NCBI RefSeq assembly: GCF_000247695.1
Contig: NW_004624734.1
Location: 30,380,550 to 30,444,549, forward strand
Length of the DNA stretch: 64,000 bases
Source of the DNA: Heterocephalus glaber
Lineage: Eukaryota > Chordata > Mammalia > Rodentia > Bathyergidae
Direction: 5' to 3'
Shown: positions 21,776 through 32,185 of the stretch, piece after piece
How the letters are laid out: each line of letters begins with the position of its first letter
Position numbering within the stretch: position 1 is the first letter of the stretch
Notes under the pieces: model-generated
What the model was told of the DNA's origin: nothing
The model's input: only the letters and a program-made list of their open reading frames with translations
The model's database searches: none
Made by a program: the position numbers and the translations under genes

Positions 21776-22628
21776 TATATATATTTTTAAGATTAGGAAA
21801 AATTTATTGAAAGATAGCTTCTAAGAGAGACAGAGGGGGACTGGCAAGTGGGTTGCTCCAGCATTCAATACATTTTTCAATTAGTCCTTATATATTTTCA
21901 TAGTGCTGTAAGAATATTAAATATCCTTGCTTTTATTTGATTCTTGGTACAACTCTATAAAGTAGGCAGATCAAGTATTTATGTTCTTACTTCTAGATCT
22001 ACTTTATTCCACTCTACTTTCCTATCTCTTCTATTTGACTTTATATTTTTGACGGTAGAGAAAATATCCTTTCTATCTTTGCATCTAGATCCCCAGTTCC
22101 TAATTCTTGCCTGTACATGTTGAACATTTAGTTGATATCTATTAAACTGAATTCCTATTTTCCAGGTGAGAAAACTGAGTTCACACTGTTAAGTAGCTTG
22201 GTTTAGGACACACAGCTGGAGGGCCACGAACCTAATGATTATGTGGTGGTTCACACAAGGTTCTCAGCCGAGAGATAAGGTCTTCAACAACTCAGAGAGA
22301 TCATGCTTTAAGGCAGAAGGCCCCAGCTGGTGTTAGACACCTGAAGTGTAGGGTCTGCAGGAAACAATCTCCACCTTCCAAGAAGTGTCCTTGCCAGAGG
22401 AGGAAGACAGGCATATGAGAAAGGCAAATCATCAACATCTCTATCTTCCGGGGGGTTGACTCAGCTATCTTAGCTGCCTGACATTTAAACTTGCTGAGAA
22501 AGGAGAAGGAGGCTGAGGTGTAGGTACTATCTTTGTGGGAAGTGTCGTACTACACCACCGGAAGCAGTCTGAGACACTTGCACTCTAGGATCTGTGTTCT
22601 CAGGACTGGGCTTGATTTTCAGTTCTGC
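21776..22628. other. Intergenic; MIR-like pieces at about 21900-22230
   Basis: 'ggtacaactctataaagtag' and 'ttttccaggtgagaaaactg' followed by 'gtttaggacacacagctgga' follow MIR in + orientation, split by about 170 bp that includes a second MIR-like or L2-like piece. The rest looks unique, apart from the first half of a MIR ending at 22628 (see next entries). Confidence 0.5.
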
Positions 22629-23044
22629 TGTCTTAGTCTGCTTATTGTTGCTATAATAGAACACCTGAGAAATTTATAATAAAGATGAGAAGTTTATTTA
22701 GCTTGCTGTTGTGGAAATCCAAGGTCAAGAGGCTGCATCTTCTTGGCTTCTGTTAAGCCACATGCTGCTTCAGGTCATGGTGGAAAGTGGCAGAGTGAGC
22801 AGGCATGTGCAGAGGCAAGAGGTGGGGAAAACTAAAGTGGCTTCACAACAGCCTCCTCTTGGGGTAACTCATCAGCCTGGGAGTCAGAACCCATCCCGAA
22901 GAGCCAGGCATTGACCCATTCATTGGAAGACCCCACCCTGTGGCCCAAACGCCTCCCACTGGCCCCAACCTCCTAGTAATGCTGCACTGGGAACCAAGGC
23001 CTAAATGAGTTTTGATGGGAACAAACCAGATTCAAACTATAGCA
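22629..23044 (-). mobile_element. MST/MLT1-type MaLR solo LTR, antisense
   Basis: Starts TGTCTTAGTCTGC and ends TATAGCA; internal order 'aacacctgagaaatttataa', 'agtttatttagcttgctgtt' and 'ggtcatggtggaaagtggca' is that of reversed MaLR LTRs. It interrupts a MIR: 'ttgattttcagttctgc' on the left and 'gccacttataaaaatgacct' on the right are neighbours in MIR. Confidence 0.8.
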
Positions 23045-23150
23045 GCCACTTATAAAAATGACCTGGCAAATTATTTCACCTTGTGTTTACCCTCCAGGGT
23101 TGTATGAGGACTGAAGGATACAAGGTTAAAAGCTAGATCATTATAAAAGT
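23045..23150 (-). mobile_element. MIR SINE, antisense, second half of the LTR-split copy
   Basis: 'gcaaattatttcaccttgtg' and 'ccagggttgtatgaggactg' follow MIR in reverse. Confidence 0.6.
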
Positions 23151-23313
23151 ATTGTCTCTCTTGACTTTCAAAGAATCAATGAGGAATTGCACCAGGCAAT
23201 GACGAAGAAGGCAAAGTCCCTTTCCTCAAAGACCGTGGCCAAGGGAAGGGAGCAGTGGCTGTACAAGAGAGCAGGCTTGGCTCAACCTGACATGTTGACT
23301 GAGTGTCTTAAGA

Positions 23314-23351
23314 AGGTGGTTGTTGTTGTTGTTATTATTATTATTATTATT
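23314..23351. repeat. (GTT)n(ATT)n microsatellite
   Basis: About five gtt units pass directly into seven att units. Confidence 0.95.
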
Positions 23352-25261
23352 TGCTGTTTTCACCTCCAGTCCCACAGAATCTTTTTGCAAAGACAAAGCC
23401 CATAAATATGAGGAGACCTATGAGAAAATCTGGCTTGATATAAAACCAACAGTTCATGATCCTACTCAGTATACTAGCACTTATCTGTGAAAGTGTTTTC
23501 AGAACTGTAAAATACTCTTTGGAGTTTGGTGGTGATTGCAATCACTGGTATAGTTGGTAGGGGTAGCCTCATCTTAGTGTACTAATTGAGAGCAGGTTCA
23601 GCACCTAACCTCCTGCGGGGACTCACAAGCTCCTAGTCACTCTGCCATCCCTGGTAAAAACAAACAAACAAACAAACAACAACAACCCACAGATCACACA
23701 GCTCTAAGGAATTGCACCTGACCGGGGCACCAACAAAATCCAGGAACCAAGAAGGAAGATCTTGTGACGGATCTTCCCCACCTTCAGTAAAACACAAAGC
23801 ATAGGCATCAGGGGCCCATCCAAGAGCCCAGAGGCTAGCAGACACCTAAAGGTCTAACCAGTGCCAAGGGACTCAAGCCTGGGAACAAAAGATTAATAGA
23901 TTTCGTCCAGGAGAGGCAGAAACTTTCAGAAAGTTTGCTGTGGATAGAAATTTGGAAAAACACATGCTGAAATCGGAAGTATTTTATCATTTGAGTTTGA
24001 GTGTTTTCTAATCATTACTCTGCCTGTAGTAATTTTATGTAGTTAATGTCTTCAGTGATTGCACTGTTACAATTTAACAGTTCCTGGCTGAACTCCAGGC
24101 CTTTATAATCAACTGCCTATCTGAGATCTCTACCGGGAGAGGGTAGAAGAGTGATCTCCAACTTAGCACGTCTAACATTGCAGTTCTGAGATTCTCCCCC
24201 AAATCAACTCTCCATTCTCTCTACAGTGATGCTGGCCTTTCAGCTGCTGAAGCTATCATTTGTCTGGGTCTTTGTTTTCACATTATGGAATCGAAAGGTC
24301 TCCACCTAGCGGCCGCTAAGGTTACTTACAGCACTTAAAATACAAAACTAGGGGAAGAAAGGACAGTAATTAGGAAAAGAGGCGCCATCCCAAAAGCACC
24401 ATGAGGTGGAGAAGTTGCCTACCATTACCTCCAAGAGGTTATTGCTATCCCACATTCATTAGGAAACAGCTGCGGCTATTGTAAAACATGTTCACAGCAA
24501 CTAGGAGAGTTGCTAATTCATCAGACTGTGTTGACTTGTTAAATAGAAAAAAACAAAAATCTTTAAACCGATATAGTTTCAGATTCTTATTCTTCTGAGG
24601 CATAAATCTCAGAGCCCAAACCGTGAGTTGAAATTTGAGCTTAAGGCTTTCTTACTAACATGATTTAACGAGGAAGTTTTGAAAAGCTGAAGGAACAAAG
24701 GCAGAAGTCTTCATTTGGGTTAGGTGAGTGATGCCACTCGGTGCTAACTTCACCCTCGCATCATCTCCGCACGACCAAGAACGGCCCCTCCATACCGAAG
24801 GAGGGCTGGGGATGAGTGGAGGAGCATTTGGAACCCAGCGTTTGTTTACGTGGAAAAGCTTTTAAACTCGGACAAATAAAATAGACCGTGAACAGTGCGT
24901 GGTACCCAGTGAGACTGTAATTGATAGTAGCTATTATCATCATTGGTATTTTATATTATTAATATTCTCAGGGATATTTTTTCCTTCCTCTACCATCTCT
25001 ACCATTTCTCCAGTTAACAATGCTTCCAGTTTGAAATTTATTCATTAGGACAAAAACAGTAATTTTGTAGTTCTTTATCCCAACTACAGAAATATTATAT
25101 TATTTTAGCCACAGGAAAAATAAAGACAAGTAGTAAAAGCAAAGCAAGAAAAATTACCCATATCCTACCATGTAGTTCAAAAAGATTTTGATCACACACA
25201 CACAAACACACAAATGTTGTGATCAAACAATACAGCGGATGTTTAAATATTTAAAAAAATT
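23352..25261. other. Intergenic, largely single-copy; (CAAA)n at 23653-23690, (CA)n at about 25193
   Basis: No gene seen. 24300-24560 has an isolated GCGGCCGC within the 12-bp palindrome tagcggccgcta (24307-24318) and no recognisable repeat, so it could be constrained non-coding DNA. Confidence 0.45.
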
Positions 25262-25327
25262 ATCAGTGGCACCATGCCTCCCTTGCAAAAGCAAGGTCCT
25301 GAGTTCAATCCCTGGTACAAAAAAAAA
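25262..25327 (+). mobile_element. 5'-truncated ID SINE at the edge of mariner copy 2
   Basis: Starts inside the ID body (tcagtggcaccatgcctccc) and ends tcaatccctggtac plus an A run. Flanking aaaaaaatta on both sides fits a duplication in A/T-rich DNA. Confidence 0.75.
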
Positions 25328-25748
25328 TTACAATAAAAGATACATTGCCATGAATCCCCCTCAAAATACTCCCCCTCACTTCAATCACACATATCCTGTC
25401 ATTCTTGCCACTTTCCCAAGCTGTTCTGGAAGTCTTCTTTTGTGTCTTTACAAAGTGTAATAAAAAATACTATGAATGCTGCTACAGAGTGCCATCCAAC
25501 AGAGGGCGGCTTTGTAAAAACATTATGATGTATTCCTATCCACCTTGTTCACCAGATCTGGCATCCTTTGATTTCTGGCTCTTCCCCATTTTGACCATGA
25601 AAGGTAAATGTTTTGAACCTATTTAGTGTATTTATGCAGCCACGACAGGGGAAGACTTCTAGAACTGCTTCAGAGAATGGCAAGAATGATGGCATCAGTG
25701 TGCTTGTGAAGGGGGATTAACTTACTGTAATACATTTTAAAAATTTTA
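25328..25748 (+). mobile_element. Mariner-type DNA transposon relic, fold-back form, copy 2
   Basis: Central reading frame (25530-25625) gives YPPCSPDLASFDFWLFP then MKGKCFEP. Here the Asp expected as the third catalytic residue is kept, but the frame stops soon after. Left arm 25330-25440 is the reverse complement of right arm 25650-25744: gaagacttctagaactgctt matches agctgttctggaagtcttc. It aligns end to end with copy 1 at 21061, in the same orientation and 4.2 kb away. Confidence 0.82.
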
Positions 25749-25914
25749 TGTAAACATTCATTGTAGCTTTTAATCACATCTCATACACATTTGTCATCAT
25801 ATTATATAAAGGATTTTTAATTTATCGTATTGTGCACCTTTCTAGTCAATCTAAAAATTTCATTAGAAATTTTTTATAATCATCAGCAGTAATATACTGT
25901 TCTTTTTTGGTAGC
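25749..25914. other. AT-rich, probable old LINE debris
   Basis: No gene. The sequence is AT-rich and may continue the L1 that follows. Confidence 0.35.
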
Positions 25915-26270
25915 CTCTTTTAACTGAAAAAATTGTATATATTTATGGTGTGCAACATGAAGTTTTGCTATGTGTATATGTTATGCAATGGTTAAATCAA
26001 GCTTATTAATGTGTGCTTTACTTCACATAATTTTATTTTTGTAGTGAGAACACACACAATCTATTCTCTTAGCAATTTCCAAGTATAAAATATATTGTTA
26101 TTAACTATGTTCACCATATTTTTCTTTTCTAACTGAAATGTGTGCTTTGACCAACACCCCTCTCCCCCCAGCCTGCCATCATTTTACCAGCTTCATGAGC
26201 TCAGCTTTTCAGATTCTCATATAAATGGGATCATGTTGTATTTGCCTTTCTGTGTCTTACTTTTCTAATT
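25915..26270 (-). mobile_element. L1 (L1M-type) 3' UTR, antisense
   Basis: 'aattgtatatatttatggtg', 'ttaaatcaagcttattaatg' and 'tctcttagcaatttccaagt' are typical of a reversed mammal L1 3' UTR. Confidence 0.7.
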
Positions 26271-27000
26271 AGAAAGTCAGTGCATTTTAATGGTAGAAAA
26301 TACTAACTAGCACAGGATAGGGAAAAACAATCACTTCTAATCTAGATTAGAGATAACTGCTCTTCACATTTTGATATATTGCTTTCAATATTAATGAATA
26401 TATATTTTACACATCATTAGGAATACGTTATATACTCTTCTTGATCATCACATTTAAAAAAATTATTTTATAATTGCACCAGATAGATCTTTTTCCCCCA
26501 ACTTTGTGATCATTTCCCATAATTACATGTTCTTCACCAACCCATTTCAGGGATAACCTCTTTCATGGCATCTCTTTCTTTTTGATCGGACCTATCTGGG
26601 GTCAGACTGAAAGGGTTAAATGAAGTCCTCATAGGCCCAGCACGGACATAGACAGTGTAATTTCACAAAGAGCTGTCCCAGGGGGTCACTCTGCCACTGA
26701 AGTGGATGAAGCAGAAATTCTGTTTGACCTTCACTCCTTGATTAAAGGCTCCGATCAATGTTAAAATGCAACTCTAGAGATGTGACGTTCTGAGCAGCCC
26801 CATGGGCTGAACCATGATTTTCATCAGAGATAAGACGGAGAAAAAAGGAGGGAAGACTTCTTACCATTTTGATGTTTCAAGCAGCATTACTCCTCAAAAC
26901 AAAGGAATTACAACACTATCAATGGCATTAAGCCCGGTTTACAAATTGAGCACTTGTATATTAGATACCACCAGGAGACCCCTTTCTTCCTCTAATCCTT
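26271..27000. other. Intergenic; LINE-like to about 26470, then unique
   Basis: 26280-26470 resembles undated LINE 3' debris. 26560-26800 has no repeat signature and mixed base composition, and could be conserved non-coding sequence. Confidence 0.4.
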
Positions 27001-27145
27001 AGGACAACCACATTTTACACAACCTCATATTAGGAATATGATACAAAGGCTCAGAGAGGTGTTCAGTGGCTGGCCCAAAGTCATGCCTAGTTGATCAGGA
27101 ATCTGAACCTGAGTCTGGCTTAAAAACTTCTGTTCCATCAGCCCC
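27001..27145 (+). mobile_element. MIR SINE
   Basis: 'tacaaaggctcagagaggtg', 'tggcccaaagtcatgcctag' and 'aatctgaacctgagtctggc' follow MIR. Confidence 0.65.
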
Positions 27146-27187
27146 ACTGCACACCCTCCCCTACCATTCCCTTAAAAACATGTTTAA

Positions 27188-27460
27188 AGCTGGATGTGGT
27201 TGCACACGTTTGTAATCCCAGCACTCTGGGAGGCTGATGCAGGAGGATCACAAATTTGAGCCCAGCCCAAGCAACTTAGTGAAACCCTGTCTTAAAATAA
27301 AAACTTAAAAAAAGATGGAGAAAAAGAGGAGGAGGAGAAGGAGGAAGAGGAGGCAGAAGAGGAAGAGGAGGAGGAGGAGGAAGAGGAGGGCAGTGGCAGC
27401 TAGAGATGTGGCTCAGTTCAAAGGCACTGGATTCAATTCCCAATACTGAAAAAAAAAATC
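27188..27460 (+). mobile_element. B1-dID SINE with a polypurine expansion between its halves
   Basis: B1 half 27188-27300 ('ctggatgtggttgcacacgt', 'cagcactctgggaggctgat'), ID half about 27396-27460 ('agagatgtggctcagttcaa', 'gattcaattcccaatactga'). The linker, normally a short A-rich stretch, is about 75 bp of GGA/GAA (27318-27390). Confidence 0.88.
27318..27390. repeat. (GGA/GAA)n polypurine tract
   Basis: About 73 bp with a single pyrimidine (a C near 27353) on this strand. Confidence 0.95.
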
Positions 27461-28094
27461 ATATTGATACAAATGGATTTCATGAATGAGGACCTAGGGC
27501 ACTTTTCCTGAACTGGTATAACATAAGAAATGAGAGGGGTGAGCTGAATTCTTTTTTAGAAAAAGTCAATGCCTGCTTGAGGGATTTTAGTACCAAAATA
27601 CCAATTTAAAAAGTTTCCCTAAAGAACCCAATGGGAGGGTGACATCTACTAAAGAGTATTTTAGGTTCAAATCATAATAACTAGGTGCTAGAGTCTGTGT
27701 TCAGCACATAACATATATCATGTCCCTTGATCATTCCAGGAGCCCAGAAAGATAGATATTATTATCCCCAATTTCCAGATAAGGGATCTGGGCACAGGGG
27801 TTTAACTCACCTCCCAGCACCCAGCAAGCATGAGTTTAAATTCATTCAGAATCCAGGCCCCAAACTCGTAACCATTAGTCTACACAGCTGGCTCCCGTTC
27901 TCTCTCCCTTTCCTTCTCTACTGTCCTTATTCTTTTTTCCTTCTTTCTTTCTTTTCTTTCTTCATTTCTCCCCCCACCCCCGCCTCTTTTTTGAGAAAAG
28001 TCCTAGGTTCAGCTTCTAGGTAAAAGGCCTGAGCAGTTTTCTCCAGGGCAACTGAAATGTGTTTCTGGGGGTGATCCACAGAGGAGAGAGAGAA
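27461..28094 (+). mobile_element. MIR SINE at about 27660-27895, with unique flanks and a pyrimidine tract
   Basis: 'ttattatccccaatttccag' and 'ataagggatctgggcacagg' follow MIR in + orientation. A pyrimidine-rich tract runs at 27898-27990. Nothing else recognised. Confidence 0.6.
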
Positions 28095-28320
28095 AAATAC
28101 TGCTGAATAATTACTCGGTGCTAGCAGCATGCTTTTGTAGTTCTCGTCTCATTTAACCCTATAAGCATCCATAAAAGGCAGGTTCTATTATTACACCTAT
28201 TTCAAAATGAGGAAACTGAGGTTCAAACCGGCAGCTTGCTCACTGTCACATGGTCTGTTAAAGGACAGAGTCAGAATACACTGTGACCTTCTGACCTGAG
28301 TCCAGTGCCAATCTGCATCA
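28095..28320 (+). mobile_element. MIR SINE
   Basis: 'gtctcatttaaccctataag', 'ttctattattacacctattt', 'atgaggaaactgaggttcaa' and 'gctcactgtcacatggtctg' give nearly the whole MIR core. Confidence 0.8.
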
Positions 28321-29689
28321 CCAGCTGCTCTTCTTTCCTCCCTGCCTTGCTTTATATCTCTCAGTGCCATAGAGAAAATGTTCTTTTGTTCATTGATTCA
28401 TCAGCCCTCTGCTCAGGAACCTCGCAGTGGTGAATCTTGGTGATTCCACCTGGATTTCACTCTGCCTTCTTTTATTTCAGCAGTTTCACCTCCCCATCTG
28501 CTCTCTCCCCTCTTCTCCAGCTGGAATTTCTATCATTGCTACTCATGACCACAAAATCCATTTCTATGACTTTTGATCTTGCCTGATAAAGTTGTAGTCA
28601 TCTCTCCATCCCCACCTGCGCATCTCCTTACCCATCCCAGACTTCACCAGGTAGTCTGATCATCTGGAAGCCTGCTCCAGACCCTGCAGGGGTAACCTTT
28701 TGTGTGCTGAGCAAAACCCAGCCTTCCTAGGTTGCTGCTAACTTGGCCATCCAGTTGCAAAATATGTGCTGAGAGTCAGTTGTGTGCTAAGCACCCTCTG
28801 GTCCTGGGGGAACTGGGAGAACCAGACGGACTGGTCCCTGCCCTTGTGGCAAATGCACTTGGCCTTAAATAATTGCAAAGAATCAATTAAATAATTACTA
28901 GTGTGAATCAAGCAATCACAATCTGCTCTTCTACGTTTTCAGAGTTCTTTTGTGTCCTTTTATGCCATCTTATGAGCCCACCTTTCCACACTTTCCCACC
29001 TAGGGGGCTGTGCCTGCTCCTCCATCCTTTCCTGAGCACAGGTGCTTTCTGCCTCTGATTAGGGCTCTTCCCCCAAAGCCCTGCCTGACAGCTTTACTTG
29101 GAAGGATCTTCTCTCATTTGAATTCCTAGCACTTATCCATTCAACAAATATTTACGGAATGACTTGCTGGAATGTTTGATGACTCTTCTGGAGATCCCAA
29201 ACACGTGTAATGGCAATAATGATTTAAATGGTACAGGAAGTTAAAGTTTTTCTATTTGTAGGCATCAAGGATTGTTTTTCTCTTTCCCTTTCCCAGGGAG
29301 GAAGGAATCCACAAAACTATAGAGCAGAACATTAAAAAAATTACAGATAAGCAAAATGACAGCGGAAGCCACCCACTTACTCATAATCCTACTACTTGAA
29401 GAGACCCACTACAGACATTTCTTTCTGGTGTTTCCTTTTTCTTTGGATATCTACATCCACTTTGTAAAACTCCTTTTTCCCTCAAATTAAAATTTTATCA
29501 AGAAAAACTTTTTTCTTAAGGTCTTTTTAAGACATGAAGTACCTACTCTCTGGCATTCTGCTTGGAGGAGGAATGGTTTTCTCTTAACCAAAAACTAGAG
29601 AATTTTCTCAGAATCATCCATTTTTCTACATACAGTAAGAACTTGAATATTGTTTTTCTTCAGGAATCCTTTCTCAAGACTTACTCTGG
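28321..29689. other. Intergenic with L2/LINE-like debris
   Basis: 28745-28890 ('gtgctaagcaccctctggtc', 'gtccctgcccttgtggc') and 29130-29170 ('atccattcaacaaatattta') read like L2. 29330-29470 resembles an older LINE. No coding gene seen. Confidence 0.45.
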
Positions 29690-29699
29690 ATGTGCTTTA

Positions 29700-30015
29700 G
29701 TGAGAGTGTGCATGTGTGTTACTGGGGATTGAACCCAGGGCTTTGCATTGAGCTACGTCCGCAACCCTTTTTAATTTTTTGAGACAAGGTCTTCCTAAAT
29801 TGCTTAATCGCCTATGCTGGGGTCAAACTTGTTATTTTCATGCTTCAGTCTCCCAGAGTGCTGGGATTACAAGTGTGCACCACCACACGGGCTACTCGGC
29901 CTTTTTATTTTGAGATAGTCTTGCTCAGTCACTAGATTGCTCACATTGCTCTTGCGATCCTCCTGCTTCAGCCTTCTGAGTAGCCGGAATCACAAGCGTG
30001 CTACATGGCCTGGCT
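29700..30015 (-). mobile_element. Three-part SINE, antisense: ID half, B1, second B1
   Basis: 'actggggattgaacccaggg' (ID half), then B1 at about 29775-29895 ('agtgctgggattacaagtgt'), then another B1-like unit at 29901-30015 ('tttgagatagtcttgctcag', 'cttctgagtagccggaatca'). Either a trimeric SINE or one SINE inserted in another's tail. Confidence 0.75.
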
Positions 30016-30639
30016 GGCTGCTCTTTTGAACAGTATCATTTCACTTGTCTTTTTTATGACCTTAAATACGCGGATGCCCAGGGTTCAGCGCAGCCATATT
30101 CACCGGCAAACCACACCAATCTTGCAGTCTTGCCTCTACTTTCAGGATGAGCAGGCTGCAGGCCAGTGCTAAGCACTTGCCCCAGCTCTCCCGCCTGGTT
30201 TTATTTTATTTTTTTCCCCACATTGCTCGTTTGTCTAATAATGAATCCCAACAAAAAATTAAACAAGCAAATAGTTAGAGAAACACTAACTCTTGGTAAA
30301 TAAATCTTCTTTATTCCTGTTCCGAAGAGGAGAAGGTAGCACAGTTTAGTGGCTATCAGGCGAGATCCTTAAACGCTGGCTTGTTTGAAATAACAGAGAA
30401 CTCTTCTTAGTGGAAGTTGACTTTGCTACAATAGGATTAAAGCAGAGAACACTAGGGGCCCCGTATGTTCTTCTTTCTTAATGTTAAAGTGTCCTGAGTT
30501 TGGTTTTTGCTCTGAGCTCAGCAGACGTCACCACCATGACCGAGGTGCAATTCCAGGCGAGAGACACCCAGGGATTGTAGAAAAGTTGATTCTCTTCAGG
30601 GAAAGCAAGCCCACTTCAAGACAGCTTTCCTTGTCTCAG
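30016..30639. other. Intergenic shore of the CpG island
   Basis: Single-copy. A CRE-like cagacgtcacc lies at about 30523. ORF at 30481-30912 has no recognisable domain. Confidence 0.45.
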
Positions 30640-30817
30640 CGGGAAGCCTCAGGAAGGCGGACTCCGGCCTTTCTAGATTCTAAAACGACGATGGCATTGG
30701 AATTTTTCTCCTGCAGGAATTGGGGAGAGGGCGAGCTGCGCAGACTTCGTAAATGCGAGGCGTGTAGCCCCAAGAGCCCTTGGAATAAGCACTGGAACGG
30801 GCCTGACCTCAGAGGCT

Positions 30818-31357
30818 CCAATAGGGGGTGGAAGGCCCCGGGGCGGGAGCATGGGGGGCAGAAGCTGATCCTCCAGGTTGAACCAGTGCAGTCGGATCCA
30901 AGAGGATTCTGATTTCAGAATCAACTGAAAAAGGAGCTAGAAAAGAAAGAGCACCGGGTGTGTGTGTAACCCGGCTCGTTTCTCCTCTGCCCACTTTCGA
31001 AAGCCCCTATAGGATGGGGCACTCGGGTGCTGCCCAATGGAACCCCTAGCACTCACAGCAAACAAAAGGGGTGGTCTCCGCTCCGACCTTTCGGATCTGA
31101 ATGAAAGCTCGGTATTACCTCCCAGGAGCGACCTTCCCTCCAGCGCGCCCAATGAGGCGGAGCCTTCTCCCGCCGGGAGGTGCCGCGCTCTCCCAGGAAA
31201 TGGACAGGTGCCGCGGGCCAATGGTTGGAGCCGTAGCGGACCAATGGGAGAGAGCGCTGGGTCAACCTGGGTTTGAGACCAGAAGCCCGCAAAGGGGGCG
31301 GGGCGCCCGAGGCGCAGGGGGTGGAGAGGAACCTGTGGACCGGACACCGCGACCAAT
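30818..31357 (+). promoter_or_regulatory. Array of six CCAAT boxes
   Basis: CCAAT occurs at 30818, 31034, 31149, 31218, 31241 and 31353, all on the + strand; the last five are followed by G (CCAATGG or CCAATGA). The family known to bind this core is NF-Y. Use in this promoter is inferred. Confidence 0.6.
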
Positions 31358-31478
31358 GGGCGCGGGGACTGGCAAGGGGGCGGGCCCGGGCTCCCGGTAG
31401 CCCCGCTCCTGGGGTCCGCAGGCTGGGGCGGAGCCAGGCTCGCGTCAGGTTGTCGCGGGCGCGCGGGGGGCGGGGCGG
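31294..31478 (+). promoter_or_regulatory. GC boxes (Sp/KLF-type sites)
   Basis: gggggcgggg at 31294, gggggcggg at 31376, tggggcggag at 31424 and ggggggcggggcgg at 31465. They lie between the CCAAT array and the first coding exon, a common layout just upstream of the start site. Confidence 0.6.
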
Positions 31479-31479
31479 C

Positions 31480-31785
31480 GGCGGCGAGCACCGACCGTGC
31501 GAGCAGGTACCGGCCGCTGAAGTCGCGGGGTCGTGCCCGGGGCCGAGCGCCAGACGGGGGGACTCGGCCCTCCGCGCGTGTCTGCAGGGGGAGCGTCCGC
31601 ACACTGCGCACTCGGCGCCCCGCCGCCCAGCCCGGGCGGCCGCTGTCCCCGCCCCGCCAGCCCGGGCCCTACCTGTGGCCGCCATCGGGGGAGGGGTCCC
31701 CCAGCCCTGCGGAGCCGCATGAACAATAGGCGGCGGCGGCTCCTGCGGGCGGCGGCGGCCCCGCACCCTATGGATCGGCCGTTCC
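31480..31785 (+). other. MAP3K9: Presumed MAP3K9 5' UTR (start site not determined)
   Basis: GC-rich sequence between the GC boxes and the MAP3K9 ATG, with no splice acceptor that would require an upstream exon. Two upstream ATGs (31719 and 31770) lie out of frame with the main start. The transcription start is not visible; the left boundary is a guess. Confidence 0.5.
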
Positions 31786-32185
31786 ATGGAGCCCTCCAGA
31801 GCGCTTCTGGGCTGCCTGGCGAGCGCCGCCGCTGCCGCCCAGCCGGGGGAGGACGGGTCGGGGGCCGCGGCCGAGGAGGAGGAGGAGGAGGAGGAAGAGG
31901 CGGCGGCGGCCTCCGGGGAGCTGGGCTGCACCGCGCAGCTGCCCTACTGGACGGCCGTGTTCGAGTACGAGGCGGCGGGGGAGGACGAGCTGACCCTGCG
32001 TCTGGGCGACGTTGTGGAGGTGCTGTCCAAGGACTCGCAGGTGTCCGGCGACGAGGGCTGGTGGACCGGGCAGCTGAACCAGCGGGTGGGCATCTTCCCC
32101 AGCAACTACGTGACCCCGCGCAGCGCCTTCTCCAGCCGCTGCCAGCCGGGCGGCGAGGACCCCAGTTGCTACCCGCCTATTCAGT
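31719..32185 (+). other. Upstream overlapping ORF (first part) in another frame
   Basis: ATG at 31719 opens a frame 67 nt upstream of, and out of frame with, the MAP3K9 start. It stays open through exon 1 (Arg/Gly/Ala-rich product) and, after splicing, stops at TGA 38844-38846 in exon 2, about 159 codons in all. Poor Kozak context (C at -3, A at +4) suggests leaky scanning. High GC makes long chance ORFs likely here. Confidence 0.4.
31786..32185 (+). CDS. MAP3K9: MAP3K9 (MLK1) coding exon 1: N-terminus and SH3 domain
   Basis: Encodes residues 1-133 plus one base of mixed-lineage kinase 1, a cytosolic Ser/Thr MAP3K that activates MKK4/7 and so JNK. The start [10 protein letters not shown] is the known MAP3K9 N-terminus, distinct from MAP3K10, 11 and 21. 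Residues 30-38 are nine Glu in a row, followed by four Ala. An SH3 domain spans about 53-111, with the ALYDY-like AVFEY (57-61), the WW pair (92-93) and GIFPSNYV (102-109); in the MLK family it folds back on the protein to restrain dimerisation. The ATG context gttccATGG has G at +4 but T at -3, so it is only moderate. The exon ends CAGT before the donor gtaagg, leaving phase 1. Identity rests on strong match to the remembered family sequence. Confidence 0.97.

Noticed and set aside
30481..30912. 143-codon ORF upstream of the promoter
   Set aside because: No domain; mixed composition at the CpG island shore; no supporting splice sites noted.
30937..31931. Long minus-strand ORFs (224 and 292 codons) across the CpG island
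   Set aside because: Stop codons are rare in very GC-rich DNA. The products are low-complexity Pro/Arg/Ala/Ser-rich, have no domain, and lie opposite MAP3K9 exon 1 and its promoter.
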